DNA from: Craterilacuibacter sinensis
GTDB lineage: Bacteria > Pseudomonadota > Gammaproteobacteria > Burkholderiales > Chromobacteriaceae
Direction: 5' to 3'
Assembly: GCF_009831765.1 (NCBI RefSeq)
Contig: NZ_WSSB01000006.1
Coordinates: 124,001 to 188,000 of the forward strand
DNA length: 64,000 nt
The position numbers and the translations under genes are program-made. Below, in pieces: positions 1 through 9,570 of the stretch (position 1 is its first letter; each line of letters begins with the position of its first letter). The notes beneath the pieces were generated by a model, which was not told the origin of the DNA, ran no database searches, and worked only from the letters and a program-made list of their open reading frames with translations.

Positions 1-50
1 CCTGCGATGCACGCTATCCATGCATCAGCCACCATTCCCCGTTAGGCTCG

Positions 51-157
51 CGCCGGTGAAAAAGACGCTGGCGAGGTCTTAAGCTGGCCTCTGTTTGAGC
101 GATTCGACGCTAGCGAATCGCGAGTTGGCCAGCGCCTCGGCAGCGTCTTTTACGCCG
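51..157. repeat. Nested inverted-repeat element
   Basis: Two imperfect arms, at 51-75 and 136-157, share the core AAAGACGCTG/CAGCGTCTTT with matching flanks. Inside them lie a second pair (GCTGGCC at 83-89, GGCCAGC at 127-133) and an inner perfect pair (GCGATTCG at 99-106, CGAATCGC at 114-121). The whole segment can fold into one long interrupted hairpin. No open reading frame fits. It could be a REP/MITE-like intergenic repeat or a structured transcript. The copy number in the genome is unknown. Confidence 0.55.
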
Positions 158-328
158 GGGTTTCGCGAGACTTCGGGGGCGCCGGGGATGCAAGGGGCCG
201 GGCGCGTCCGGCCCCTGCCCGCATGCCGCGCGGAAGCGGCAAGCTAAACAGGTCCGCGCAGCGGACTCAAAACCCACTCCCCATTTGTGCCAACTTGTAA
301 TTGGGACATCGCCTTTTTTATTGTGTGC
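158..328. other. Non-coding stretch with two short hairpins
   Basis: No gene is supported here. There is a GC-rich stem of GGGGCCGG (194-201) with CCGGCCCC (208-215), and a smaller one of GTCCGC (252-257) with GCGGAC (261-266). Neither is followed by a convincing T run on the plus strand. The segment may be the tail of the palindromic element to its left, or the terminator region of a gene outside the window. Confidence 0.4.
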
Positions 329-826
329 TCAAGGCTGTGGAACCTGATCCAGCAACAATAGTGCCGCGCGTTGCCAAGAACCGGCGTGCTCTTCTTTACT
401 GTCTACGGTTTGCTCTGCCTGCCATGGCATTTGCGTACTGCCGCTTTTGCTTACGCTTAGTGTCAGGGTGTTGAGCGTGCGCTCTGCATAGCTTGTGTAA
501 GGTTGTTGTGGCCAGTCCCAGTCTGCCATGCCGCCCCAGCCTCCGCCATAGCGGCCATAGCCCACGCCGATGCCGCTCTGCCATTGCGTTTGCGGTGTCA
601 GTACGGTGCGGGTGCTGGCGCGAAAGCAGAATTGCCACTGCCCGCCTTGCGCAAGTGGCGTATAGCCGTGTAGCGACAGCAGCAGTTCCAGCCGCGCCTT
701 GGCATCAAAGCCCAGCTGCACCGGTGCGGGGCAGGACAAGGAGGCGGTGGCCACCGGGGGTGGCGGCATGGTGTCGGCCAGCCCCCATAAGGGGGTCAAA
801 CATGGCAACAGAGCAAGGTATTTCAT
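329..826 (-). CDS. Small exported hypothetical protein (DUF4136-like?)
   Basis: A 165-residue protein that I do not firmly recognise. It begins with a hydrophobic stretch resembling a Sec signal peptide (residues 1-17, cleavage likely near LWGLA-D). The mature part has a Gly/Tyr-rich segment (GIGVGYGRYGGGWGG, about residues 84-98) followed by Thr/Ser-rich beta-like sequence. The pattern of a short glycine-rich loop in a small periplasmic protein resembles DUF4136 members, but this is only an impression. No lipobox is seen, although a Cys lies in the signal region. It is divergent from sbcD and stands alone, so context gives no clue to its role. Confidence 0.55.
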   Translation of the reverse strand: MKYLALLPCLTPLWGLADTMPPPPVATASLSCPAPVQLGFDAKARLELLLSLHGYTPLAQGGQWQFCFRASTRTVLTPQTQWQSGIGVGYGRYGGGWGGMADWDWPQQPYTSYAERTLNTLTLSVSKSGSTQMPWQAEQTVDSKEEHAGSWQRAALLLLDQVPQP

Positions 827-880
827 GGCGGGGCTCTTTATTGGTTTGTGTGCCCTGCAAGCATAGTGCCGATCCGGCCG

Positions 881-886
881 TATAAT
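881..886 (+). promoter_or_regulatory. Probable -10 box of sbcD
   Basis: A perfect TATAAT lies 30 bases before the sbcD start codon. No good -35 element is visible at 17 bases. This would give a very short leader and one transcript for sbcD and sbcC. Confidence 0.45.
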
Positions 887-915
887 CGATCCGACTATGA
901 GTAAACGGGCGCGTA

Positions 916-2130
916 ATGAAAATACTGCATACCTCGGACTGGCATCTGGGCCAGCATTTTATCGGCAAGACACGCCAGGCTGAGCATCAGGCGTTTCTTG
1001 CCTGGTTGCTGGAGCAAGTCAAGCTTTGCGCTGTCGATGTCGTGCTGGTCGCTGGCGATGTGTTTGATACCGGCGCGCCCCCTAGCTATGCGCGCGAGCT
1101 GTACAACGAATTCGTTGTTGGCCTGCATGCGAGTGGCGCCACGCTGGTGGTGCTGGGTGGCAACCACGACTCGGTGGCTACGCTGGGCGAGAGCAGATCG
1201 CTGTTGGCGCATCTGTCCACCCGGGTGGTTGCGGCAGTGGATATCGAGCGGCAGGTGCTGGTGTTGAACGGGCGTAATGGCCAGCCCGGCGCCGTTTTAT
1301 GCGCCATCCCATTTATCCGTGCGCGCGATGTATTGCAAAGCCTGCCCGGGCAAAGTTCAGCGGACAAGCAGTTGTCCTTGCAGCAGGCGATACAGCGGCA
1401 TTATCAGGCCGTGTATGCACTGGCCGTGGCGCAGCGACAGGTGCTGGGGCTGGATCTGCCTGTTATCGCCAGCGGCCATCTGACTACGGTGGGCGCGAGC
1501 GCCAGCGAGTCGGTGCGCGAAATCTATGTGGGCGCGCTGGAGGCATTTCCGACCAGTGCTTTTCCGCCAGCCGATTATATTGCGCTAGGCCATATCCACC
1601 GCCCGCAAAAAGTGGGTGGCTTCGAGCATATCCGCTATTGCGGCTCCCCCATTGCCCTGAGTTTTGACGAGGCGCACCAGCAAAAAGAAGTGCTGCTGGT
1701 TGAGCTGGATGCCAAGGGCTTGCAGTCGGTGACGCCTTTGGCTGTGCCGTGTTTTCAAGCCCTGTGTGCCGTTGCGGGGTCGCTGGAGAGTTTGCCTCAC
1801 CAGATTGCCGCTGCTGCAACAAAGGCTACAGAAGGACAGACGGTGTGGCTGGAGGTCATGGTGCGTAGCGATGACTATCTGGCCGATTTGCATGGCCGCA
1901 TCCAGAGCATGTGCGAAGGCTTGCCGGTGGACGTGTTGCGCATCCGGCGCGAGCGTGGCCAGAGTGCTTTAGCCTTGCAGCAGCAAGCGCGGGAGACGCT
2001 GGACGAACTCAGCCCGTCTGAGGTGTTCGAGCGGCGTCTGGCGCAGGAAGAGTTGCCGGATGCGCTCAAGGTCAGCCTGCAGGCGCGCTATGCGCTGCTT
2101 CTGGCCGAGCTGGCAGGGGAAGACGCATGA
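916..2130 (+). CDS. sbcD: Exonuclease SbcD (Mre11-type nuclease subunit)
   Basis: The 404 residues match the usual SbcD length of about 400. The calcineurin-like metallophosphoesterase motifs are in order: DWH (D8, H10), GDVFD (D48), GGNHD (N83, H84), SGHLT and GHIHRPQ. These bind two Mn2+ ions in the family. A C-terminal capping domain follows. With SbcC it forms the SbcCD complex, which opens DNA hairpins and degrades double-stranded ends in an ATP-dependent way. The stop overlaps the sbcC start by 4 bases (ATGA), so translation is coupled. Confidence 0.97.
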   Translation: MKILHTSDWHLGQHFIGKTRQAEHQAFLAWLLEQVKLCAVDVVLVAGDVFDTGAPPSYARELYNEFVVGLHASGATLVVLGGNHDSVATLGESRSLLAHLSTRVVAAVDIERQVLVLNGRNGQPGAVLCAIPFIRARDVLQSLPGQSSADKQLSLQQAIQRHYQAVYALAVAQRQVLGLDLPVIASGHLTTVGASASESVREIYVGALEAFPTSAFPPADYIALGHIHRPQKVGGFEHIRYCGSPIALSFDEAHQQKEVLLVELDAKGLQSVTPLAVPCFQALCAVAGSLESLPHQIAAAATKATEGQTVWLEVMVRSDDYLADLHGRIQSMCEGLPVDVLRIRRERGQSALALQQQARETLDELSPSEVFERRLAQEELPDALKVSLQARYALLLAELAGEDA

Positions 2131-5100
2131 AGATACTTTCCTTGCGCCTGAAAAACCTTAATTCGCTGAAGGGGGAATGGAAGGTCGACTTTAACGCGCC
2201 CCCTTTCAAGGGTAACAGCCTGTTTGCCATTACCGGCCCGACCGGCGCCGGCAAAACCACCTTGCTGGATGCGATCTGTCTGGCGCTGTATCACGAAACG
2301 CCGCGCCTCAAGACACTGTCGGCCAGTGCCAACGAGCTGATGACGCGCCACACGGGTGATTGTCTGGCCGAGGTCGAGTTTGAAGTACAGGGCGAGGGTT
2401 ATCGGGCATTCTGGAGCCAGCGTCGCGCGCGCGACAAGGCCAGAGGCGCGCTGCAGGCGCCAAAGGTCGAGCTTGCACGCGCCGACGGTACGATCTTGTC
2501 TACCCAAGTGGGTGACAAGCTGCGGCAGATTGTGGCCATCACCGGGCTGGATTTTGCCCGTTTTACCCGTTCCATGCTGTTGGCGCAGGGCGGTTTTGCC
2601 GCTTTTCTCAATGCCAGTGCCAACGAGCGTGCCGAACTGCTGGAAGAGCTGACCGGCAGTGAAATTTACGGCCGCATTTCCGAGCGCGCATTTGCACGCG
2701 CCCGTGATGCCAGGCTTGCGTTGGAGCAGTTAAAGCGCGATGCGGGTGCCGCCGATTTGCTGGATGAGAATGCGCGCAGTGTGCTGGAAGCCGAGGTCAC
2801 GGCGCTGGTGCAGGAGGAAGCGGCGCTAGCGGCGGAGGCGGCCAGGCTGGATGCACAGCGCCAATGGCGCTTGCGTGTGACTCAGGCCGAGGCGGAAGAA
2901 GCCAGCGCCTTGCAGGGCTTGGACGAGGCGGATACGCAGGCAAGGCTTGCCGCGCCGGCGCTGGAGCGCCTGAGCCTGGGCGAGCCGGCCGAGGCGCTAC
3001 GCCCGCTTTATCAGTCAATGACTCAGGCGCAAGCCGCCTGGCAGGCATTGACCGGCACGCAGGCGGAACTGGGCGAGCAGCAACTTGCGGCGCGTCATGC
3101 GTCTTTGCGCCTGCATGGTGAAGCATGGGCCCTGGCCGGAGCGCAGGCGGCGGCCGAGGCTGAGGCGCTGGCAGCACTGGCGCAAGACAGGCAGGCGCTG
3201 GAAGCGCAGATGGCCTTGAATGCAGTACATGCGCAATTGGGCGAGCTGATCCCCGTCTGGCGCGGCCTGTTTGCCGAGGGGCAAAGGCTGGAGGGTGAGC
3301 AAGTCAGCAAAAACACCGAACTGCAGCGCTTGCAGCAGCAAAGCCATGTGGCCAGAGCACAGCGCCAGACCTTGGTCGGGGCCCTTGCCCGCGCCGAAGA
3401 TCAATATACGCAAGCCTTGGCGCAGGAGCAGGCGGCAGCCTTGCTGCGGGAAAGCCTGGGCGCGGATGCCGCACAATTGCGCGCCGCCTGGCAGGAAAGT
3501 CAGGCAGATGCGCTGGCAGCGCTACGCCTGGACGAAGAGGGGGCGCGCTTGCGTATGCAGGCGGCCGAGCTCACGCACTGGCAGGCACAAAAACAGCCGC
3601 TGGCGCATGAGGTGGCGACACTGGCGGACGAGCGTACGCATTTACGCAGTCTGTTTAGCGCACTCAAAATTGAAGAAGCAGACAAGGCAAGGCTAATCGA
3701 GCTGGAATTGCGCATCCAGAGTCTGGAGGCGCAGCGCGCCCATTTGCGCCCGGGAGAGGCTTGCCCCTTATGCGGCGCATGTGAACATCCGGCGCTAGAG
3801 GCTTATCGCCAGCTGGATCCTTCGCAGAGTGAGCAGGCATTGGTCGCAGTCAGGGCAAGACTGGCCGAAGTGCAACTGGAGGGGGAGGCGTTGGCGGCTG
3901 CGCTGGCGCGCAAAACGGCAGAAGCGCAGCAGCTGGAACAGCGCCTGCTTGAAGGCATGGCGCAGCATCAGGCGCAGCAAGTGCGCTGGCAGAATGCGGC
4001 CTCAGTGTATGCCCTGGCGGGGGAGGCCTGGCGTGACGAGTCTGTACTCGCCCGCTTGCGTCAGAAGCTGGAAGCCGCACGGGACAGGGCGGCTGCCGCT
4101 TTGGCCGCTTTCGAGGCCGCCGAGCTGTCATGGCATGCGGCACAGGCTGTCAGCGCTGATGCGGATAAGCATCTGGCCGATGTGCGTCATCAGTCGGCAC
4201 TGCTTGAACAGCACGAGGCAACGCTGGCGCAGGGGTTGAGCGAGGGGCAGCGCGCATTGGCTGCATTGCAGTTGGCGCAAGACAAGCACAACCAGGCGCT
4301 ATGCCTGGCGCTCGCGCCTTTTGCCCAGAGCTTGCCGGCACAGCCCTCTGCGTGGCTGGCCGAGCGTGCGATCCAGTGGCAGGCCTGGCAGCTGGCAGAG
4401 CAAACTGCCCGGCAACTGGCACAGGATGCGCTACGCGTACAGGCGCGGCTCTTTGCTGCCAACCAGCTGCGGGATAGCTGGCAGCAAAGAGCCGGATGCG
4501 TGGGGCTGGATGGCATGCCGACAGCGCCTGCCGTGGATGACAGGGCGGCTGCTTTGGCCGGGCTTCAGCAAGAAGCCGACGCGGTGACAAACACGCTGGC
4601 GCAACTGGAAGGGCGGCAGACGCAGCTGGCCGCAAACTTGCGGGAGCGTGCCAGCGAGCAGGATGCGGCCCGGCGTGTCTGGCTGGATGCGCTGGCGGAG
4701 AGTACGTTTGCCGACGATACGGCCTTTCTGGCCGCGCTCTTGCCCGAAGCCGAGCGCCTGCGCTTGCAGGCGCTGCGTGAAAATCTTACGCAGGCGCGGC
4801 GGCAGGCGCTGACCTTGCTGGAGGCGGTACAGGCGACGCTTTCCGGCTTGCGTGCATCGCCGCTGACTGACTTGCCTTTGGCCGAGCTTACGGCACAGCT
4901 CTCGACGCTTGGCGCCAGACGGCAGGCGCTGGCAAAAGCGCAAGGAGGTCTGGCCGGGCGTCTGGCCGAAGACGATGCGCGCAAGGCGAAGCAGCAGCGC
5001 TTGCTGGGACAGATCGCGGCGCAGGCGGCCGATGCCGAGCTGTGGCAGCATCTGGACGGGCTGATAGGCTCGGCCAAGGGGGATAAATTCCGCAAGTTTG

Positions 5101-5543
5101 CCCAGGGTTTGACGCTGGATCATCTGATTTATCTGGCCAATCGCCAGTTGCAGACGCTGCATGGGCGCTATGTGTTGCAGCGCCGGGGTACGGGCGAGCT
5201 GGAGCTGGAAATTGTCGACACCTGGCAAGGCGATGCGGCGCGTGATACGCGTACGCTGTCCGGAGGTGAAAGCTTTCTTGTGAGTCTCGCGCTGGCACTG
5301 GCCTTGTCTGATCTGGTCAGTCACAAAACCTCGATCGACTCCCTGTTTCTGGATGAAGGCTTCGGCACGCTGGATGCCGACACGCTGGAGTTGGCGCTGG
5401 ATGCGCTGGATAGCCTGAATGCCTCGGGCAAGATGATAGGCGTGATCAGCCATGTAGAGGCGATGAAGGAACGCATCCCGCTGCAGATAAGGGTGGGCAA
5501 GGCTAGCGGTATCGGCTTTTCAACCCTGCAAATTGTGGCTTAA
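2127..5543 (+). CDS. sbcC: Exonuclease SbcC (Rad50-type ATPase subunit)
   Basis: An 1138-residue SMC-like ATPase. Walker A is GPTGAGKTT (37-45). Two long Ala/Glu/Gln-rich coiled-coil arms flank a zinc hook CPLC (C546-C549) that joins two molecules. The C-terminal lobe holds the ABC signature LSGGES (1044-1049) and Walker B with FLDEGFG just after. It partners SbcD in processing of hairpins and DNA ends. The gene ends convergently with the Rof-like gene, and the last 4 bases overlap. The high density of Glu/Gln/Ala codons creates long antisense frames that are not genes. Confidence 0.97.
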   Translation: MKILSLRLKNLNSLKGEWKVDFNAPPFKGNSLFAITGPTGAGKTTLLDAICLALYHETPRLKTLSASANELMTRHTGDCLAEVEFEVQGEGYRAFWSQRRARDKARGALQAPKVELARADGTILSTQVGDKLRQIVAITGLDFARFTRSMLLAQGGFAAFLNASANERAELLEELTGSEIYGRISERAFARARDARLALEQLKRDAGAADLLDENARSVLEAEVTALVQEEAALAAEAARLDAQRQWRLRVTQAEAEEASALQGLDEADTQARLAAPALERLSLGEPAEALRPLYQSMTQAQAAWQALTGTQAELGEQQLAARHASLRLHGEAWALAGAQAAAEAEALAALAQDRQALEAQMALNAVHAQLGELIPVWRGLFAEGQRLEGEQVSKNTELQRLQQQSHVARAQRQTLVGALARAEDQYTQALAQEQAAALLRESLGADAAQLRAAWQESQADALAALRLDEEGARLRMQAAELTHWQAQKQPLAHEVATLADERTHLRSLFSALKIEEADKARLIELELRIQSLEAQRAHLRPGEACPLCGACEHPALEAYRQLDPSQSEQALVAVRARLAEVQLEGEALAAALARKTAEAQQLEQRLLEGMAQHQAQQVRWQNAASVYALAGEAWRDESVLARLRQKLEAARDRAAAALAAFEAAELSWHAAQAVSADADKHLADVRHQSALLEQHEATLAQGLSEGQRALAALQLAQDKHNQALCLALAPFAQSLPAQPSAWLAERAIQWQAWQLAEQTARQLAQDALRVQARLFAANQLRDSWQQRAGCVGLDGMPTAPAVDDRAAALAGLQQEADAVTNTLAQLEGRQTQLAANLRERASEQDAARRVWLDALAESTFADDTAFLAALLPEAERLRLQALRENLTQARRQALTLLEAVQATLSGLRASPLTDLPLAELTAQLSTLGARRQALAKAQGGLAGRLAEDDARKAKQQRLLGQIAAQAADAELWQHLDGLIGSAKGDKFRKFAQGLTLDHLIYLANRQLQTLHGRYVLQRRGTGELELEIVDTWQGDAARDTRTLSGGESFLVSLALALALSDLVSHKTSIDSLFLDEGFGTLDADTLELALDALDSLNASGKMIGVISHVEAMKERIPLQIRVGKASGIGFSTLQIVA

Positions 5544-5782
5544 AGCGGACGTAGCTTGCCGTCTACGCAAATGAGCGCGTCCAGGCGGATCTGGCTGCCG
5601 TCGTCCAGCACAATGAATTCCTGCGCATCCCGGGTGATGATGTCGCGGATGATGCTGTGGCAATGGCTTTGCGTGCCATCGGCTGCTAGGTAAGTCATAT
5701 TGCAGGGTTTGCGTTGCAGTGCCAGCCATTCCAGCTCGCTGTGATAGTCGCAACTGATCGGGGAGTAGGGCTGTTCGGGCAT
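5540..5782 (-). CDS. rof: Rof-like Rho-binding antiterminator
   Basis: An 80-residue protein with the family pattern [16 protein letters not shown], then a small Sm-like beta barrel ending in [14 protein letters not shown]. In E. coli, Rof (YaeO) binds Rho and inhibits termination. An ATG further upstream (5815) is open in frame, but the extra residues would lie inside the terminator hairpin of pgeF at 5804-5834. The start at 5782 is therefore chosen. The gene is tail-to-tail with sbcC. The assignment rests on pattern resemblance and is good but not certain. Confidence 0.75.
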   Translation of the reverse strand: MPEQPYSPISCDYHSELEWLALQRKPCNMTYLAADGTQSHCHSIIRDIITRDAQEFIVLDDGSQIRLDALICVDGKLRPL

Positions 5783-5798
5783 GATTTTGCCTGCGAAT

Positions 5799-5834
5799 AA
5801 AAAACGGCCGGCCATCTGTATGACGGCCGGCCGT
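5799..5834 (-). terminator. Rho-independent terminator of rluD-pgeF
   Basis: Perfect 10-base stem ACGGCCGGCC (5804-5813) / GGCCGGCCGT (5825-5834) with an 11-base loop, followed on the minus strand by six T. It sits just after pgeF and before the Rof-like gene. Confidence 0.85.
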
Positions 5835-5840
5835 GTAGGC

Positions 5841-6605
5841 TCAGGATGTCTGCGCTGACGCGGCTTCCGGACATTCCAGCCAGATCAGGCTGGCCATGCG
5901 CCCGCTGACGCCGTCGCGCCGGTAGGAATAAAAACGGTCGCGGTCGATAACGGTGCAAAAATCCCCGCCATAAACGGCAGTAACGCCGCATTCAGCCAGG
6001 CGCTGGCGGGCCAGCAGGTAAATATCGGCCAGAAACTTGCCGTCGCCGATGTCCTTGAAGGCCGCATCGGCTTCGCCGGCATGGGCGAGAAATACGCTGC
6101 GTACTTCCGCACCGACTTCAAATGCGTCCGGCCCGATCGCCGGCCCCATCCAGGCCAGAATTTCATCCGGCGCCACTTTCATGGCCGCGACCGTCGCTTC
6201 GAGTACGCCGTCCGCCAGCCCCCGCCAGCCGGCATGGGCCGAGGCCACCACGCTGCCGGCGCGGTCACAGAACAGCACCGGCAGGCAGTCGGCGGTCATC
6301 ACCACGCTGGCCTTGCCGCACTGGTAAGCAACACTGGCGTCGGCTTCCGGCGGGTTTTCACCCAAAGAAGCGACATCCACCACGACCGTGCCGTGCACCT
6401 GATTGAGCCAGGCCGGCTCGCATGGCAGGAAACGGCGCAGAATCTCGCGGTTTTCCGCCACATGTTCAGGCGTATCTCCGACATGGGCGGCCAGGTTAAA
6501 ACTGGTGTAAGGCGCGACGCTGACACCGCCGGAGCGGGTGGTGACCAGGGTGCGGACATGGGCCGGTGCCGGCCAGTTCGCGCTAAGCCAGTCAGTCGCG
6601 AACAT
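5841..6605 (-). CDS. pgeF: PgeF/YfiH-family (laccase domain) enzyme
   Basis: A 254-residue Cu-oxidase_4 / laccase-domain protein. The family zinc ligands are visible: H71 (NQVHG), C107 (TADCLP) and H124 (SAHAGWRG). Family members have been described as polyphenol oxidases, as purine nucleoside phosphorylase/adenosine deaminase enzymes (human LACC1, bacterial YfiH/YlmD), and as a peptidoglycan editing factor that removes mis-incorporated amino acids. Which activity applies here cannot be told from sequence. The start overlaps the end of rluD by 14 bases, so the two genes form one transcription unit, the usual arrangement in proteobacteria. Confidence 0.93.
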   Translation of the reverse strand: MFATDWLSANWPAPAHVRTLVTTRSGGVSVAPYTSFNLAAHVGDTPEHVAENREILRRFLPCEPAWLNQVHGTVVVDVASLGENPPEADASVAYQCGKASVVMTADCLPVLFCDRAGSVVASAHAGWRGLADGVLEATVAAMKVAPDEILAWMGPAIGPDAFEVGAEVRSVFLAHAGEADAAFKDIGDGKFLADIYLLARQRLAECGVTAVYGGDFCTVIDRDRFYSYRRDGVSGRMASLIWLECPEAASAQTS

Positions 6606-7626
6606 ACATCACCTCGACACCCTCGTCGTCGCTCTCATCCCAGTCATCGTCCAGATCGTCTTCGTCCAGATTGGCCAGCATCAGTTCCTGCGCTTCGCCG
6701 CGCATAATGGCCAGCAGGGCGCGCATATCATCGGGGATGCGTGCGGTCCAGGTCTTGGTTTCGCCGGTAGCCGGATGTTGCAGGCTGAGGCGGAAGGCGT
6801 GCAGCGCCTGACGCGCCAGCCCTTTGACGGCGCGCGCGACATCCTCGCCCATTTTGTGGCGCGGATCGCCATACACCGGGTCACCGGCCAGCGGGTGCCT
6901 GGCTTCGCGCATATGCACGCGGATCTGGTGGGTGCGGCCGGTTTCCAGGCGGCACTCGATATAACTATGGTCGGCAAAGCGTTCCAGCACCCGCACATGG
7001 GTGATAGCCTGCTTGCCGCCGAACTTCACACAGGCCATTTTCAGGCGGTTGTGCGGGTCGCGGCCGATATTGCTATTGATGGTGCCATCGAACGGCACCA
7101 CGCCATCGGCCACGGCGCGATAAAGACGCTTGACGGTACGCGCCTGCATCTGGCGCACCAGATTGGTTTGTGCCGCCAGCGTCTTGGCTACCACCATCAG
7201 GCCGCTGGTGTCCTTGTCCAGACGGTGCACAATACCGGCGCGCGGCACTTGGGCAATATCCGGGAAGTGGAACAAGAGGGCATTGAGCAAGGTGCCGGAC
7301 CAGTTGCCCGAAGCCGGGTGCACCACCATGCCGGCGGGCTTGTTGACGACCAGAATGTGTTCATCCTGATAAATGATGTCCAGCGGCAGGTCTTCCGGCA
7401 GGTAGGCGCGGTTTTCCGCCGTTTCTACCGGTTCGACCGACAGGACTTCATCGCCCATTACTTTGGTTTTGCCAGCAACGACGGCGCCGTTGAGGGTGAC
7501 ATGGCCGTCCTTGATCCATTGGGTCAGGCGGCTGCGCGAGTGTTCCGGCATCAGCTTGGCGATGGCGCTGTCCAGCCTTTCGCCTGCCAGTGAAAGCGGA
7601 ATATGCATGATGCGGGGCGCCGACAT
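6592..7626 (-). CDS. rluD: 23S rRNA pseudouridine synthase RluD
   Basis: RluA-type pseudouridine synthase, expected to modify helix 69 of 23S rRNA (U1911, U1915, U1917 in E. coli). An N-terminal S4-like domain (ERLDSAIAKL...SRSRLTQW) precedes the catalytic domain with HRLDKDTSG, whose Asp is the nucleophile. The reading frame is open to an ATG at 7683 that abuts the bamD start. I prefer the ATG at 7626 (344 residues) because GGAAG lies 8 bases before it and it fits the E. coli N-terminus. The C-terminal tail is acidic (DEDDLDDDWDESDDEG). It is followed by pgeF. Confidence 0.94.
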   Translation of the reverse strand: MSAPRIMHIPLSLAGERLDSAIAKLMPEHSRSRLTQWIKDGHVTLNGAVVAGKTKVMGDEVLSVEPVETAENRAYLPEDLPLDIIYQDEHILVVNKPAGMVVHPASGNWSGTLLNALLFHFPDIAQVPRAGIVHRLDKDTSGLMVVAKTLAAQTNLVRQMQARTVKRLYRAVADGVVPFDGTINSNIGRDPHNRLKMACVKFGGKQAITHVRVLERFADHSYIECRLETGRTHQIRVHMREARHPLAGDPVYGDPRHKMGEDVARAVKGLARQALHAFRLSLQHPATGETKTWTARIPDDMRALLAIMRGEAQELMLANLDEDDLDDDWDESDDEGVEVMYVRD

Positions 7627-7648
7627 CTCGTTTTCTTCCGAGATGTCG
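7621..7648. promoter_or_regulatory. Perfect inverted repeat over the rluD start
   Basis: CGACATCTCG (7621-7630) and CGAGATGTCG (7639-7648), 8-base loop. In an rluD transcript the ribosome-binding purines fall in the loop and the preferred AUG (7626-7624) in the 3' arm. On the other strand it overlaps the -35 region of bamD. It could be an operator, a translational hairpin, or chance within an N-terminal extension of RluD. Confidence 0.45.
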
Positions 7649-7649
7649 T

Positions 7650-7655
7650 TATAAT
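7650..7655 (+). promoter_or_regulatory. Probable -10 box of bamD
   Basis: A perfect TATAAT lies 26 bases upstream of the bamD ATG. The -35 region at 17 bases is weak and overlaps the inverted repeat. Confidence 0.45.
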
Positions 7656-7681
7656 CGTCGGCATCGAAATAAGGATTGGTC

Positions 7682-8473
7682 ATGAAAAGATATCTTGCTG
7701 CGATGTTGGTGGTTGCGGGCCTCGCCGGTTGCGCTTCAACTAGCGAGCCTAACGATGAAACGCGTGGCTGGACGGTCGAAAAGATCTATGGCGAGGCGAA
7801 AGACGAGCTTAATAGCGGCAATTATACGCGCGCGATCAAGCTCTATGAAACTTTACAAGCACGTTACCCCTATGGCCGTTATGCGCAGCAGGCGCTGATG
7901 GACCAGGCCTACACCCATTACAAGGATGCAGAACCCGAGTTGGCCATTGCCGCTGCCAACCGTTTTGTGCGTCTGTATCCGGCGCATCCCAACCTCGATT
8001 ACATGTACTACCTCAAGGGTCTGGTCTACTACAACGACGATAGCACGTCGCTGGCCAAGTGGACGGGGCAGGACATGAGCGAGCGCGACCCCAAGGCGGC
8101 CAGCGAGGCTTTTAACGCTTTTCGCGACCTGACCACCCGCTTTCCTGACAGTCCGTACAGCAAGGATGCTGCCGAAAAAATGCAGCGCCTGGTTGACGCG
8201 CTGGGCGGACACCAGATGCATGTGGCCCGTTACTATATGAAGCGTGGCGCCTGGCTGGCTGCGGCCAACCGCGCACAGGATGTAGTGCGCGAGTACAGTA
8301 ACACAGCTTATCGTGAAGAAGCGCTGGCCATCATGGTGGTGGCTTATGATCAGCTGCAGATGAAGCAGTTGTCTGATGATGCCCGCCGTGTGCTGGTACT
8401 GAATTATCCGCAAAGCGCCTATCTGGCCAAGCCATGGCAGGTCAAGGAAACCTCGTGGTGGAAGTTCTGGTAA
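7682..8473 (+). CDS. bamD: Outer membrane assembly lipoprotein BamD (ComL)
   Basis: A 263-residue lipoprotein. The signal peptide ends in lipobox LAGC (Cys18 would be acylated). The mature protein consists of TPR-like helical repeats (NSGNYTRAIKLYETLQARYPYGRYAQQA and similar), as in BamD, which with BamA inserts beta-barrel proteins into the outer membrane. The ATG at 7682 is preceded by AAGGA; a TTG two codons earlier is disfavoured. In Neisseria the orthologue is ComL. It is divergent from rluD, with the two open frames nearly touching. Confidence 0.96.
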   Translation: MKRYLAAMLVVAGLAGCASTSEPNDETRGWTVEKIYGEAKDELNSGNYTRAIKLYETLQARYPYGRYAQQALMDQAYTHYKDAEPELAIAAANRFVRLYPAHPNLDYMYYLKGLVYYNDDSTSLAKWTGQDMSERDPKAASEAFNAFRDLTTRFPDSPYSKDAAEKMQRLVDALGGHQMHVARYYMKRGAWLAAANRAQDVVREYSNTAYREEALAIMVVAYDQLQMKQLSDDARRVLVLNYPQSAYLAKPWQVKETSWWKFW

Positions 8474-8510
8474 GCCTTGCTTGCCTGACTGCTGACATCA
8501 AGACATGAAA

Positions 8511-8533
8511 CAAGAGCCGCATTGCGGCTCTTG
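8511..8533 (+). terminator. Terminator hairpin after bamD
   Basis: Perfect 10-base stem CAAGAGCCGC / GCGGCTCTTG with a 3-base loop. The T tract is weak (TCTTAG), so some read-through into the next gene is possible. Confidence 0.65.
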
Positions 8534-8556
8534 TCTTAGCCGGGAAAGGTCAATAC

Positions 8557-9549
8557 ATGAAAGCCATGATTATCCGCCAGTGCGGTGCGTCCTCCGAGTT
8601 CGAGCTGGCCGAGCTGCCCTTGCCCGAGCCGCAGGCCGGGCAGGTGCGCATCAAGGTGATGGCTACCGGGGTCAATCCCATTGATTGCAAGATACGCTCG
8701 GGTGCTGTGCCATTGGCACCTGCTTTTCCCGCCATATTGCAAGGCGATGTGGCCGGCGTGGTCGATGCGCTGGGGTTCGGGGTGACGGATTTTGCCGTGG
8801 GCGATGCCGTGTTCGGCTTTATCGGCGGCCTGAAAACCCATTCGGGCGCTTTGGCCGAGTTTGCGCTGGCTGATGTACGCCTGCTGGCGCATAAGCCAGC
8901 GGCGCTGGATTTTGCCAGTGCCGCGGCTTTGCCTGTTGTCGGCATGACTGCATGGGAGGGTTTGATCGAGCGCGCTGCTTTGGTGCCCGGGCAATCGGTG
9001 CTGGTACAGGGCGGGGCTGGCGGGGTGGGGCATATTGCCGTGCAGCTGGCGCATGCGGCGGGTTGCCGCGTGGTGGCGACCGTGTCGGGCAAAGATAAAG
9101 GCAAGCTTGCCAGGCAGCTGGGTGCGGACGAGGTGGTGTATTACCGTGATGAGGCGGTGGCCGATTATGTAGCGCGCCTGACCGGCGGGCGCGGTTTTGA
9201 TGTGGTATTCGACAGTGTCGGCGGCGTGTCGCTGGATGCATCCTTGCAGGCGGCTGCAGTCGGGGGGCGGGTTATTGCCATCGCGGCGCGCTCGACCCAT
9301 GATTTGTCGCCCATGCACAGCAAGGGGCTGGACTTGTCGGTGGTGTTTTCCCTGTCGTCCTTGGTGTACGGGCGCGGTTTCGAACGCATAGGCCAGCGTT
9401 TGCGTCAGCTGGCGCAGCTGGCTGAAGCCGGCAAGCTGCGCGTGCTCTTGGATGCACGGGTGTTTACCTTGCAGGCGGTGGGGGCGGCGCATGCACTGGT
9501 CGAGTCTGGCGGTGCGCACGGCAAAGTAGTGTTGCGTGTGGCGGACTGA
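8557..9549 (+). CDS. Zinc-independent MDR family oxidoreductase (quinone oxidoreductase-like)
   Basis: A 330-residue member of the medium-chain dehydrogenase/reductase superfamily. The N-terminal GroES-like domain contains MATGVNPIDCKIRSG, as in NADPH:quinone reductases. The Rossmann fold has the nucleotide motif VQGGAGGVGHIAVQLA, followed by FDVVFDSVGG. The zinc-ligand Cys cluster of alcohol dehydrogenases is absent. It probably reduces quinones or alpha,beta-unsaturated carbonyls with NADPH; the substrate is unknown. It is monocistronic between two terminators. Confidence 0.88.
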   Translation: MKAMIIRQCGASSEFELAELPLPEPQAGQVRIKVMATGVNPIDCKIRSGAVPLAPAFPAILQGDVAGVVDALGFGVTDFAVGDAVFGFIGGLKTHSGALAEFALADVRLLAHKPAALDFASAAALPVVGMTAWEGLIERAALVPGQSVLVQGGAGGVGHIAVQLAHAAGCRVVATVSGKDKGKLARQLGADEVVYYRDEAVADYVARLTGGRGFDVVFDSVGGVSLDASLQAAAVGGRVIAIAARSTHDLSPMHSKGLDLSVVFSLSSLVYGRGFERIGQRLRQLAQLAEAGKLRVLLDARVFTLQAVGAAHALVESGGAHGKVVLRVAD

Positions 9550-9570
9550 GCCCACACGAGTGGTAATTAA

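Noticed and set aside
4431-5453. Long minus-strand open frame (340 codons) opposite sbcC
   Set aside because: It is the antisense shadow of the Ala/Gln-rich coiled-coil and ATPase coding region. Its translation is low-complexity and matches nothing, while SbcC motifs on the plus strand are complete.
6538-7593. 351-codon plus-strand frame opposite rluD
   Set aside because: A shadow frame; RluD motifs are clear on the minus strand.
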